NCBI GenBank assembly: GCA_004293365.1
Contig: RDYN01000079.1
Span: 1 to 44,339 of the forward strand
Direction of reading: 5' to 3'
DNA: 44,339 nucleotides
Source: Oscillatoriales cyanobacterium
GTDB lineage: Bacteria > Cyanobacteriota > Cyanobacteriia > Cyanobacteriales > Microcoleaceae
Shown here: one piece after another, positions 17,835 through 27,731 of the stretch
How the letters are laid out: each line of letters begins with the position of its first letter
Numbering within the stretch: position 1 is the first letter of the stretch
Notes under the pieces: generated by a model
Told to the model about the DNA's origin: nothing
Seen by the model: only the letters and a program-made list of their open reading frames with translations
Database searches by the model: none
Made by a program: the position numbers and the translations under genes

Positions 17835-18485
17835 GTGACAAGAATCCAACTTGCCTATCCCAAAATTCCCGACAGCAAAAACGCTCCATTAGATAAGTGC
17901 ATAGCCTTTGAAAAGTACGATGGCACTAACCTGCATTGGGTTTGGGAACAGCAACTTGGGTGGTATGCGTTTGGAACACGTCGCGACAGATTTGATTTAG
18001 ACGATCGGGGAATTGCAGAATTTAACGCAGCACATCCGGGTTTGGAGGAAGCGCCGCAGATTTTTGCCAGAGACTTCGCGAAATCTCTAGAAGTTGTATT
18101 TAAGGCGAACCCAGAATATCACAGCCCTGAAATCGCGGTATTCACAGAGTTTTTTGGCGCTAATTCCTTTGCAGGAATGCACAAACAGGATGAGCCCAAA
18201 AATTTGGTGCTTTTAGACGTGCAGGGCGATCGAGGTATGGTCGAACCCGAGCAATTCGTTCGAGATTTCAGTTTAGTAAACATTGCTAGAGTTGTGTATC
18301 GCGGAAAGTTGACAGGCAAATTTATTGATGAAGTGCGTCAAGGAAAATACGGTGTAGCCGAAGGAGTTGTTTGTAAAGGAAAGGATAAGGCTAACAGTAT
18401 CTGGATGGTCAAGATTAAAACTATGGCTTACATGAAAAAACTGCAACAAGCGTTTAAAAATGATTGGGAGACATATTGGGAGTAA
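17835..18485 (+). CDS. RNA ligase family protein (nucleotidyltransferase-fold)
   Basis: A 216-aa protein with the motifs of covalent nucleotidyltransferases: motif I with nucleophile K27 (FEKYDGTN), motif IIIa around AVFTEFFGANSF (101-112), motif IV EGVVCKG (176-182) and motif V with paired lysines WMVKIKT (190-196). This predicts ATP-dependent adenylylation and end joining as in T4 Rnl2-like RNA ligases. The protein is only a minimal catalytic domain, with no C-terminal specificity domain, so RNA over DNA as substrate is an inference. The chosen start is GTG at 17835, with no competing ATG before motif I. The DUF433 frame overlaps its 3' end. The RtcB ligase gene lies 0.9 kb downstream on the opposite strand. 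Confidence 0.82.
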   Translation: MTRIQLAYPKIPDSKNAPLDKCIAFEKYDGTNLHWVWEQQLGWYAFGTRRDRFDLDDRGIAEFNAAHPGLEEAPQIFARDFAKSLEVVFKANPEYHSPEIAVFTEFFGANSFAGMHKQDEPKNLVLLDVQGDRGMVEPEQFVRDFSLVNIARVVYRGKLTGKFIDEVRQGKYGVAEGVVCKGKDKANSIWMVKIKTMAYMKKLQQAFKNDWETYWE

Positions 18486-18798
18486 ACGGGGAGTTAAGAA
18501 GCCGAGATCCCCTGGTGCGATAAAGAAGAATCAACTACTATCAGAGGCAAATAGGTCGATCGCACCACACATTAGCGTAGATCCTAAGATCCATCATGGT
18601 GTACCTGTCATCACTGGAACTCGCGTGCCTGTATCTATAGTGATAGGATCGCTTGCAGGAGGCATGGGAAAGGAAGATGTGATGCAAGAATACGAACTTA
18701 CCAAAACTCAAGTCGAAGCGGCCCTCGCTTACGCAGCCGAATCTAAACAGACAAATTTCTCAAATAATCAAGATTGCAAATGTTACATAAAACCTTGA
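18460..18798 (+). CDS. DUF433 antitoxin-like protein (orphan)
   Basis: The core HISVDPKIHHGVPVITGTRVPV ... LAGGMGKEDVMQEYELTKTQVEAALAYAAE is a DUF433 domain, a small winged-helix-like family usually acting as antitoxin beside a DUF5615 PIN-like toxin. The open frame begins at ATG 18460, overlapping the ligase gene by 26 nt, and gives 112 aa. Family members are nearer 75 aa, so translation may start later at a non-ATG codon. No DUF5615 gene follows; the next gene is on the other strand. The C-terminus after AAESK looks unrelated and may mark a break point. Confidence 0.72.
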   Translation: MIGRHIGSKRGVKKPRSPGAIKKNQLLSEANRSIAPHISVDPKIHHGVPVITGTRVPVSIVIGSLAGGMGKEDVMQEYELTKTQVEAALAYAAESKQTNFSNNQDCKCYIKP

Positions 18799-18811
18799 AC
18801 TTCCAAGATAA

Positions 18812-19027
18812 TTACTCCTCAAGATAAGCTAATGCTTCGGCTCTACCTAGCAAGGTGGTATTCACAGCTTCATTCATCGCTTTGTTCAGGCAATAATCTT
18901 CTACTGCTTCCGCCAGATTCTCCTCTGAAGCTTCTCCGTTAGGTAACAGTTGTCGCCATAAATCAATCGGAATCACTACTCCGATCGCCTCGCCGTCTTG
19001 GTTGGTAAGATATTCAATATTTAGCAT
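18812..19027 (-). CDS. Small antitoxin-like protein
   Basis: A 71-aa acidic protein (MLNIEYLTNQDGEAIGVVIPIDLWRQL, then a helical acidic tail). The beta-strand start with a VVIP-DLW pattern resembles Phd/YefM-like or related cyanobacterial antitoxins that precede RelE/ParE-type toxins. No toxin gene lies downstream: its 3' end meets the converging DUF433 gene within 14 bp. It may be a true small gene or an orphan antitoxin. The family assignment is tentative. Confidence 0.6.
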   Translation of the reverse strand: MLNIEYLTNQDGEAIGVVIPIDLWRQLLPNGEASEENLAEAVEDYCLNKAMNEAVNTTLLGRAEALAYLEE

Positions 19028-19156
19028 GACAGTTTTCCTTAAGCCTTAATTTATATCGACTCCTACTTCTAAGTGTACCATCAGAAATTCGATCGGGCGA
19101 TCGCACCAAATTCTCCCTCTCCTATCCTGTCCGGTCGATTGACCGCGATAAAATAA

Positions 19157-19368
19157 GTTCGTAGTGTGGACTAAAGTCCGCAAAAAGAGCGGACTTTAGT
19201 CCACACTACGAACCGTTTTTGTAGTGTGGACTAAAGTCCGCAAAAAGAGCGGACTAAAGTCCACACTACGAACCGTTTTTGTAGTGTGGACTAAAGCACA
19301 CTACGAACCGTTTTTGTAGTGTGGACTAAAGTCCGCAAAAAGAGCGGACTAAAGTCCACACTACGAAC
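19157..19368. repeat. Tandem array of palindromic GTAGTGTGGACT repeats
   Basis: Four units with a 60-bp period, each a hairpin with arms GTAGTGTGGACTAAAGTCCG and its inverse around an AAAAAGAG loop, lie at about 19157-19213, 19220-19273, 19280-19309 and 19316-19368. The third unit has lost its central arms. Gap 19028-19401 holds nothing else I recognise. Confidence 0.85.
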
Positions 19369-19401
19369 TGTTTTTGTTATGGTAATCCATCGCACATCAT
19401 A

Positions 19402-20583
19402 TCATCCCTTCACGCAAACCACCTGCTTCAGAGTCGCCACAACCTCCACCAAATCCGACTGCTGACTCATCACCTCATCAATCGACTTATAAGCCCCCGG
19501 AATTTCATCAATAATCTCCTCATCCTTGCGGCACTCAACACCCTTTGTTTGCTCGATCAAATCATCGAGAGTATATACATTCTTCGCCTTAGTACGAGAC
19601 ATCAAGCGTCCAGCACCGTGACTGCAACTACAGTAACTTTCAACATTTCCCTTACCTTTAACAATAAAAGACTTCGCCCCCATCGAACCCGGAATAATCC
19701 CCAAATCGTCAACTTGCGCGCGCACAGCACCCTTGCGAGTCACATACACATCTTCCCCAAAATGCACCTCTTTTTCCGCATAATTGTGGTGGCAATTCAC
19801 CTGTAACAGCGGCTTGGTAACTTTGCCACCGGCGAGATGCTTTTCCACAATTTTCTTAAACCGATTCATCATGATATCGCGATTAAAACTCGCATAATCC
19901 TGCGCCCACTGCAAATCGTGCCAATAAGCAGCAAACTCCGGCGTACCCGCTACAAAATAAGCTAAATCTTTGTCAGCCAAACTAATTTCTGCGAGTTTAG
20001 CTAAGTCTTTGGCAGTGTCGATGTGGTGTTGGGCTAGCAGATTGCCGATACCGCGCGAACCAGAGTGCAGCATCAGCCAAACCGAGTTTTCCGTATCAAC
20101 GCAAACCTCAATAAAATGATTGCCACCGCCGAGGGAACCTAACTGTTTTAAAGCTTTATTATCTTGGCGCTGCACTCCTTGATGCAGTTCCTTGAAATCT
20201 CCCCATCTTTGCCAGTTAGTAACAGTTTTTTCGACTTCTTTGTTTTCCGCAAATCCGACGGGAATTCCTGCTTCGATATCGAGGCGAATTTGTTTGAGTT
20301 TTCCTTCTAATTTCTTGGCGTTAAATGGCATTTTTACGGCCATGATTCCGCAACCAATATCCACGCCCACAGCAGCCGGAATAATTGCTTCTTTTGTGGC
20401 AATTACTGAGCCGACTAAAGCTCCTTTTCCTAAATGTACGTCGGGCATTAGGGCGACGTGTTTGAATACAAATGGCAAAGATGCTACATTGGCGGCAATC
20501 TTGGTTTCTTTGTCGCCCAGGGCGTGATTTGCCCAGGATAATACGGGTTTTGGGGTGGATATTTCTAATTTTTCGTAGGGCAT
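19402..20583 (-). CDS. rtcB: RtcB family RNA ligase (3'-phosphate/5'-OH RNA ligase)
   Basis: Joins RNA 3'-phosphate or 2',3'-cyclic phosphate ends to 5'-OH ends using GTP and Mn(II), acting in tRNA repair or splicing. The 393-aa protein shows the family signatures: MPDVHLGKGALVGSV, the metal-ligand cysteine in VGVDIGCGIMAV, GGGNHFIEV, MLHSGSRGIGN, and the guanylylated histidine in SCSHGAGRLMSRTKA. The length suits the shorter bacterial form. I see no archease or RtcA gene beside it. It is downstream (minus strand) of the DUF2358 gene with 230 bp between, and the repeat array follows its stop codon on the other side. Confidence 0.95.
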   Translation of the reverse strand: MPYEKLEISTPKPVLSWANHALGDKETKIAANVASLPFVFKHVALMPDVHLGKGALVGSVIATKEAIIPAAVGVDIGCGIMAVKMPFNAKKLEGKLKQIRLDIEAGIPVGFAENKEVEKTVTNWQRWGDFKELHQGVQRQDNKALKQLGSLGGGNHFIEVCVDTENSVWLMLHSGSRGIGNLLAQHHIDTAKDLAKLAEISLADKDLAYFVAGTPEFAAYWHDLQWAQDYASFNRDIMMNRFKKIVEKHLAGGKVTKPLLQVNCHHNYAEKEVHFGEDVYVTRKGAVRAQVDDLGIIPGSMGAKSFIVKGKGNVESYCSCSHGAGRLMSRTKAKNVYTLDDLIEQTKGVECRKDEEIIDEIPGAYKSIDEVMSQQSDLVEVVATLKQVVCVKG

Positions 20584-20813
20584 TTTTGTTTAAATATATT
20601 TAACTTGAGTTATCATGTAGTATACTTGTAACACAAAGATCGGCTAACGTCAATAGCCCGATCGCCCAAAACGCGGTTTTCAAGCAAAAAACTTAGTTCA
20701 AAGCTTGAATCTCCGTTAAAAACCCCGATCGCTCAGAGTCGTAAAGTTTGTAGTGAGGACTTCAGTCCTCCAATCTCAGCCGTAATCAGTCGTGAAAAAC
20801 TACTGAAAAGCGG

Positions 20814-21200
20814 TTATTTGTCGATCGCAAATACCAGTTGTTTGAGCACGTCTAGCCGCGAACAGTTCCAGTAATCGACGTGGGAAACGATTAAACCGTC
20901 GCTGTTAACCTTCAGTTCGCTCCTACCGCTAATTGCCATTTTCGGTTTCCAAGGTAACGGCGCAATCCAACTCAGAGTCCAGCGAGTGTCTATAGTATCT
21001 CCCGACTGAGAAATATCGTGCAAGTCTAGTTTAATCTGTTGAAAAAAAGTTCCCATAAACCCGATCATTTTTCGGTAGCGATCGACTCCAGTAAATCGAT
21101 TCACTGGATCTTCAAAATAAACATCTTTTGCATAAATGTTGTAAGTCTGATTTTCAGGAAATCTGCGGTAGTCATCTTTGAGAATTTCCAGAATATTCAT
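20814..21200 (-). CDS. DUF2358 domain protein
   Basis: A 128-aa protein matching the cyanobacterial/plastid DUF2358 family, an NTF2-like (SnoaL-type) fold of unknown function: LKDDYRRFPENQTYNIYAKDVYFEDPVNRFTGVDRYRKMI, then TRWTLSWIAPLPWKP and SGRSELKVNSDGLIVSHVDYW. No signal peptide or membrane segment. The spacing to rtcB (230 bp, containing a half repeat) gives no evidence of a shared transcript. Confidence 0.82.
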   Translation of the reverse strand: MNILEILKDDYRRFPENQTYNIYAKDVYFEDPVNRFTGVDRYRKMIGFMGTFFQQIKLDLHDISQSGDTIDTRWTLSWIAPLPWKPKMAISGRSELKVNSDGLIVSHVDYWNCSRLDVLKQLVFAIDK

Positions 21201-21539
21201 TATTATTAATCATACGCCTTAAATCACTATAATATAATCATACCAAAAAATAGGGTTTCCCATCCGGCATCGCAGGATTCCGCAAGTTTTTAGAACAGGG
21301 TATAAATTCCCGTCTTAAAAACCTTGCCCTCAACTATCAACTGTCAACTGTCAACTGTCAACTGTCAAACGATTTTAGATTTTGGATTTTGGATTTTGGA
21401 TTGGGGATTGGGAATTGAAGATTTTGATTGTCAACTGTCCCTAGGTCAACTGTCAACTCTTCCTTCTTCCTTCTTCACATCGATCTTCTTCCTTCTTCCT
21501 TCGTGTCAACTGTCAACTGTCAACTATCAACTGTCAACT
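21201..21539. repeat. Short tandem repeats before the glutathione S-transferase gene
   Basis: This gap holds TCAACTG 7-mers (about 21337-21366, again to 21539), GGATTTT 7-mers (about 21376-21400) and TTCTTCC runs (about 21460-21505). It is open for 72 codons in frame with the GST gene, but the encoded peptide is only repeat translation and should not be annotated as an N-terminal extension. Confidence 0.8.
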
Positions 21540-22154
21540 ATGATCGACCTCTACACTTTTACCACACCCAACGGCCGCAAAGTCTCGATCATGCTCGAAG
21601 AAATAGGTTTACCCTACAACGTGCACGTCATAGACATCAGCAAAAACGACCAATTTAGCCCGGAATTCATCGCCATCAACCCCAACAGCAAAATACCCGC
21701 TATAGTCGATCGCGATAACGGCATCACAGTCTTCGAGTCAGGCGCCATCCTGATCTATCTTGCCGAAAAAAGTGGTCAATTTCTGCCCACAGACAAACAC
21801 AAATACTTTCAAGTCATGGAGTGGCTGATGTTTCAAATGGCCAGCGTCGGGCCCATGTTCGGTCAACTAAACCACTTCAAACGCTTTGCACCCGAACAAA
21901 TTCCCTATGCAATTCAACGCTACGAAAAAGAAACCCTGCGGCTTTACGGAGTATTAGACAATCAACTAGCAAAATACGAATACATTTGCGGCGAATATTC
22001 GATCGCCGATATGGCGACTTATCCGTGGGTTGCTATTTACGAATTTCAAGGATTAACCCTCGACAACCATCCCCACCTCAAACGTTGGGTAGAAACCTTG
22101 CAGAAACGTCCCGCCGTTGAGCGCGGTATGGCTGTTCCATCTATACAAAAATAG
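21540..22154 (+). CDS. Glutathione S-transferase family protein (Ure2p/YfcG-like)
   Basis: A 204-aa protein with an N-terminal thioredoxin-like domain (IDLYTFTTPNGRKVSIMLEEIGLPY, then NSKIPAIVD and the glutathione-binding FESGAILIYLAEK). The helical C-domain includes QMASVGPMFGQLNHF and CGEYSIADMATYPWV. The PNGRKVSIMLEE start is typical of the nucleophilic-transferase/YfcG-like subgroup, often active as disulfide-bond reductases. The start is set at ATG 21540 because everything upstream in frame is tandem repeat. No ribosome binding site is evident within the repeat DNA. Confidence 0.92.
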   Translation: MIDLYTFTTPNGRKVSIMLEEIGLPYNVHVIDISKNDQFSPEFIAINPNSKIPAIVDRDNGITVFESGAILIYLAEKSGQFLPTDKHKYFQVMEWLMFQMASVGPMFGQLNHFKRFAPEQIPYAIQRYEKETLRLYGVLDNQLAKYEYICGEYSIADMATYPWVAIYEFQGLTLDNHPHLKRWVETLQKRPAVERGMAVPSIQK

Positions 22155-22242
22155 CAATTTTTTGAACCGCAAATACACAAACATATTACCAATCTTATCG
22201 GCGTTTATCTGCGTTCATCTGCGGTTCAAAAATCCCTCAAAC

Positions 22243-23667
22243 TCAATCAGCAAAGTGCTTAATAATCGCCTCAGCAAACTCCGAACACTTGAGTTCCGGC
22301 ACCGGAGGCTCCATCAACCTTGCCAAATCGTAGGTAACTTCACCATTAGAAATTGCAGCGCCCAAACCCTTCTTAATCAAATCTGCCGCTTCCTGCCATC
22401 CCATATATTCTAACATCATTACCCCCGACAAAATCAGGGAACCGGGATTAACTCGATCGAGACCGGCGTGTTTCGGTGCAGTGCCGTGAGTCGCCTCAAA
22501 AACTGCACATTCATCACCAATATTCGCACCGGGGCCCATGCCCAATCCGCCGACAATGGCTGCGGCAGCATCGGACAAATAATCGCCGTTTAAATTCATC
22601 GTTGCCAAAATCGAATATTCGGCTGGTCGAGTTTGAATTTGTTGGAATATACTGTCAGCAATTCGGTCATTGACCATGATTTTTTCCTGCCACTGCCCGC
22701 TACCGTGACTTTCCCAAATTGCCGACAGAACATCGGCAACTTCTTTACAAATTACGGCTTGTTTTTCGGGTGTCAAAGCGTCGTAGCCCGGATCGATTTG
22801 GCGGGCATTGTCTTCTAAGCTAATCTCGGGATTGTGTTCTTTGTTGCCCAGAATCCAAGATTCTCTTTCTGTCACGCACTGCGCGCGAAATTCCGTGGTT
22901 GCCAACTCGTAACCCCAATCTCGGAAGCCTCCTTCGGTGTATTTCATGATGTTGCCTTTGTGCACCAAGGTTACTTGCTGCTTGTCTTTTGGCAACCGCA
23001 AAGCGTGGGTAATTGCCCGCCGTACTAAGCGCTGAGAACCGCTTTTGCTAATTGGTTTAATGCCGATCGCAGAATCGAGGCGTATTTGTTTTTTGCCGTG
23101 TTCTGGCGTTGCAGGAATTAACTCATTGTTGAGGTATTCAATGAGTTTGTTACCGATTTCACTGCCTTGTTTCCATTCAATTCCCAGGTAAATATCTTCT
23201 GTATTTTCCCGGTAAATAATTACATCTAGCAGTTCGGGAGTTTTGTGCAGCGATGGGGTGCCATCGTAATATTTGCAGGGCCGCACGCAGGCGTAGAGGT
23301 CAAATATTTGGCGCAATGCTACGTTGAGCGATCGAATTCCGCCACCTACTGGGGTTGTCAGCGGGCCTTTGATGGCGACGCCGTATTCTTTGATGGCGTC
23401 TAGGGAATCTTGGGGTAAATACTGGTAAGTACCGTAGACATCGCAGGCTTCGTCGCCTACGTAAATCTTGAACCAGTTGATTTTCCGCTGGCCTCCGTAA
23501 GCCTTTTCTACGGCAGTATCCATGACTTTCTGGGATGCTGGCCAGAGGTCTACGCCCGTACCGTCACCGCGTATGAAGGGGATAATTGGGTCGTTGGGGA
23601 CGATCGGCGAACCGTCTTTGAATGTAATTTTAGAACCAGTTGTGGGGGCTACAATCTTTTCGTACAT
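22243..23667 (-). CDS. icd: NADP-dependent isocitrate dehydrogenase
   Basis: Oxidatively decarboxylates isocitrate to 2-oxoglutarate, the carbon skeleton for ammonium assimilation and a nitrogen-status signal in cyanobacteria. The 474-aa length is normal for the cyanobacterial enzyme. Seen in sequence: [16 protein letters not shown], the substrate-binding segment [13 protein letters not shown] and [22 protein letters not shown], the metal site in the [21 protein letters not shown] region, and the NADP-binding [11 protein letters not shown]. It is convergent with the GST gene and transcribed alone as far as can be seen. Confidence 0.97.
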   Translation of the reverse strand: MYEKIVAPTTGSKITFKDGSPIVPNDPIIPFIRGDGTGVDLWPASQKVMDTAVEKAYGGQRKINWFKIYVGDEACDVYGTYQYLPQDSLDAIKEYGVAIKGPLTTPVGGGIRSLNVALRQIFDLYACVRPCKYYDGTPSLHKTPELLDVIIYRENTEDIYLGIEWKQGSEIGNKLIEYLNNELIPATPEHGKKQIRLDSAIGIKPISKSGSQRLVRRAITHALRLPKDKQQVTLVHKGNIMKYTEGGFRDWGYELATTEFRAQCVTERESWILGNKEHNPEISLEDNARQIDPGYDALTPEKQAVICKEVADVLSAIWESHGSGQWQEKIMVNDRIADSIFQQIQTRPAEYSILATMNLNGDYLSDAAAAIVGGLGMGPGANIGDECAVFEATHGTAPKHAGLDRVNPGSLILSGVMMLEYMGWQEAADLIKKGLGAAISNGEVTYDLARLMEPPVPELKCSEFAEAIIKHFAD

Positions 23668-23827
23668 ATCTTAACAGTGCGGATAGCAATTCTCCTTATT
23701 TTGCCACGATTATCTGTCTAAACCTCAAATTTTTCTAAATAATTGCCAAAAATTTGGATGACTTTATTTTTTACCGCACAGCAAAGCAGATGAACGCAGA
23801 TAAACGCAGATTCTTTTGATGATGTCT

Positions 23828-24442
23828 TTATTTGCGATATTTTTCCTTCTGCATATTCTTTTTCACAACCCACAAAATAAAGCCGATGACAATAGTCACG
23901 GCAACTATTTTGGAAACGGGAGCGAGGTAATCATCTACAAGTGCATAATTTTCACCTAATTTATATCCGGCAAAAGTGAGGAAACTCACCCACAAAATTG
24001 TGCCGATTGTTGAGTAGACTAAAAACGGGATTAAAGCCATATTGTTGATGCCGGCGGGCAGGGAAATCAGAGTGCGAACTCCCGGTACGAGGCGACACAA
24101 AAATACGGCTTTGTTGCCGTGTCTGTTAAACCATCTATTTGATTTGTCAATATCTGCACCGGATACTGTAATCCATTTGCCATATTTGTCTGCTAAATTT
24201 CTCAAGCGTTCTTCGCTCAATAATTTGCCGGCATAGTACCAGGGAAGTGCTCCGAGAATGGTGCCGATTGTCCCTGCTGCGATCGCCAGGGTTAAGTCCA
24301 TATCGCCCTTCGATGCGGTGAATCCTGCCAGCGGCATAATCAATTCTGAGGGGATCGGCGGGAACAAATTTTCTAAGAACATCAACAGTGCAATGCCGAG
24401 ATAGCCCATCGACTGCATTGTGTTAGTTATCCATTCAACCAT
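23828..24442 (-). CDS. DedA family membrane protein
   Basis: A 204-aa integral membrane protein of the DedA/SNARE-associated (VTT) family, whose members are implicated in lipid flipping and envelope homeostasis. Seen: ALLMFLENLFPPIPSELIMPLAGF, the GxxxG-rich segment AAGTIGTILGALPWYYAGK, and the family motif NRHGNKAVFLCRLVPGVRTLISLPAGI with conserved charged residues, then two C-terminal membrane helices. A second family member is encoded 2.1 kb away (26528-27133). Confidence 0.92.
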   Translation of the reverse strand: MVEWITNTMQSMGYLGIALLMFLENLFPPIPSELIMPLAGFTASKGDMDLTLAIAAGTIGTILGALPWYYAGKLLSEERLRNLADKYGKWITVSGADIDKSNRWFNRHGNKAVFLCRLVPGVRTLISLPAGINNMALIPFLVYSTIGTILWVSFLTFAGYKLGENYALVDDYLAPVSKIVAVTIVIGFILWVVKKNMQKEKYRK

Positions 24443-24500
24443 TTTGATTTAAGAATTGGTAATAGGTACAGCAGAAGGCAGAAGGAAGAATATCTCATTT

Positions 24501-24713
24501 CCAGGCAGAGCTGATTGGTGACAACTTAACGTAAAACCGACATTCCGGCAGGGAATGAATTCCCTGCCTCAAAGCTAAAGTCCTCTTGCATAGGACTAAA
24601 GAACTTATTAGTCCTATGCAAGAGGACTTTAGCTATTAGCCAGGGGTTTCAACCCCTGGCGGACGGACTTGCAGACTAAAGGGTTAAGTTGTCACGCCTT
24701 GGGCTCTGCCTGG
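24501..24713. repeat. Nested multibranch palindromic element
   Basis: Outer arms CCAGGCAGAGC (24501-24511) and GCTCTGCCTGG (24703-24713), then GTGACAACTTAAC (24518-24530) and its inverse (24683-24695), enclose three consecutive hairpins. These are a 10-bp stem (24547-24568), a perfect 27-bp stem with 8-nt loop (24573-24634) and a 10-bp stem (24639-24660). All arms pair exactly. The element has no coding capacity. It lies between ahcY and dedA, both transcribed on the minus strand. Confidence 0.85.
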
Positions 24714-24730
24714 GAACGAGAATACTAGGA

Positions 24731-26527
<1,797 letters not shown>

Positions 26528-27133
26528 CTACTTATTAGCGCGGCGTTCTTGAATTATATGAATAATCGAAGGCACAAAAGAAAGTACAATTATTGCGCCA
26601 ACAATCGGCAGTAAATATTCATCTACTTTATCCGGCGGAATCATTTTTCCCAAATAATAACCAAGCAGCGTTAGCCCCACCGTCCACAAAAACCCGCCGA
26701 TCAGGTTGTAAAACATAAAAGTTTTGTATTTCATTGCCGCCACTCCCGCCACTATCGGGGCAAAAGTTCGGACAATCGGCATAAATCTCGCCAGTACAAC
26801 TGCTTTTTGGCCGTGTTTTTCGTAGAAGTTTTCGGTTTTTTCTAAATATTCTTTTTTAAACAGCCACGAATCTTCCTTGTTAAATAAGCGGCGGCCCCAA
26901 CGGTGTCCGCTTGCATAGCCGACATTATCGCCCGCCACCGCGCAGACAAAACACCCAAAAATTAGCGTCCAAATATTCATAGAGTTTGGCCCCGACGCCA
27001 CAATTCCCGCAGCAAACAGCAAGCTGTCGCCGGGGAGAAAAAAACCGAACAGCAATCCGGATTCCGCGAACACAATAGCCCAAATTCCCAAATATCCGAA
27101 GCTTTTAATCAGTTGCTGCAAATCAAAATTCAT
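26528..27133 (-). CDS. DedA family membrane protein (second copy)
   Basis: About 201 aa from the ATG at 27133 (MNFDLQQLIKSFGYLGIWAIVFAESGLLFGFFLPGDSLL). The longer open frame from 27229 adds a basic stretch not expected in the family. The PGDSLLF, GDNVGYASGHRWGRRLF and KHGQKAVVLARFMPIVRTFAPIVAG motifs are those of the YohD/DedA branch that differs from the copy at 23828-24442. Four to five membrane helices. The exact transport substrate is not known; the family is associated with undecaprenyl phosphate and phospholipid scrambling. Confidence 0.92.
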   Translation of the reverse strand: MNFDLQQLIKSFGYLGIWAIVFAESGLLFGFFLPGDSLLFAAGIVASGPNSMNIWTLIFGCFVCAVAGDNVGYASGHRWGRRLFNKEDSWLFKKEYLEKTENFYEKHGQKAVVLARFMPIVRTFAPIVAGVAAMKYKTFMFYNLIGGFLWTVGLTLLGYYLGKMIPPDKVDEYLLPIVGAIIVLSFVPSIIHIIQERRANK

Positions 27134-27287
27134 CTTTCTGTTTTTCCGGGGAATGAACTTAGCAATACAGACAATGAAATCTATGATATCATTATTTCTT
27201 GAATATAGCATGAACAAGAGTCTGGCCAAATAAGAAATTAGCCAGCGATCGATTATTTGCCTAAAATTTTTTAGTTCAAATTTAACA

Positions 27288-27593
27288 ATGGGCGCGATAA
27301 TTCAACAAATCCAAACTAGCTTGTTAAATCTGCTGGGTCAAGCGATCGAGGCAATGCCTTCAATAGCAGCGGCTGTGGTAGTTATTGTGCTGACGAACAC
27401 GGCAGCAAAGTTTGTTAGCCGAGCAGTCTCGGCAGCTACTCAACAGACTGTCAAAAGTTTATCCTTGCGATCGCTCTTCGTGCAAACTGCTGTTGCCAAA
27501 GAGGGAGTGTCAGAGGGGGAGAGCGGGAGAGTGGGAGAATGGGAGAGTGGGAGATCAGAAAAATATTCCTTATTCCTGATGACTAATGACTAA
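27288..27593 (+). pseudogene. Truncated 5' fragment of an MscS-like mechanosensitive channel gene
   Basis: The first ~65 residues (LGQAIEAMPSIAAAVVVIVLTNTAAKFVSRAVSAATQQTVKSLSLRSLFVQTAVA) form one membrane helix followed by the amphipathic segment typical of the start of small cyanobacterial MscS-family channels. The sequence then passes into translated tandem repeat (GESGRVGEWESGRSEK) and stops in a TGACTAA array. The pore helix and beta domain are missing. I read it as a gene cut by repeat expansion or deletion. It might still be expressed as a 101-aa peptide. Confidence 0.55.
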
Positions 27594-27627
27594 TGACTAA
27601 TGACTAATGACTAATGACTAATGACTT
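27500..27627. repeat. GGGAGAGT-type and TGACTAA tandem repeats
   Basis: An imperfect GGGAGAGT/GGGAGAAT repeat (about 27518-27555) is followed by about seven TGACTAA heptamers (27578-27627). Together they replace the 3' part of the MscS-like gene. Confidence 0.8.
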
Positions 27628-27731
27628 CTTAAATCAAGCAAAAGGCGAGCCGATTTCCCATCAGCGCGCCTGCACATCGTATTCTTTTTTGTCAAACGTA
27701 ATTAAGCAAATCGTTTCGTTTCAAAAAATTA

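Noticed and set aside
19157..19368. Possible CRISPR array because of regular 60-bp spacing
   Set aside because: The units are whole palindromes joined by a constant short linker; there are no variable spacers and no cas genes.
21324..21539. 72-codon N-terminal extension of the glutathione S-transferase
   Set aside because: It is translated TCAACTG and GGATTTT repeat DNA; the GST fold begins at the ATG at 21540.
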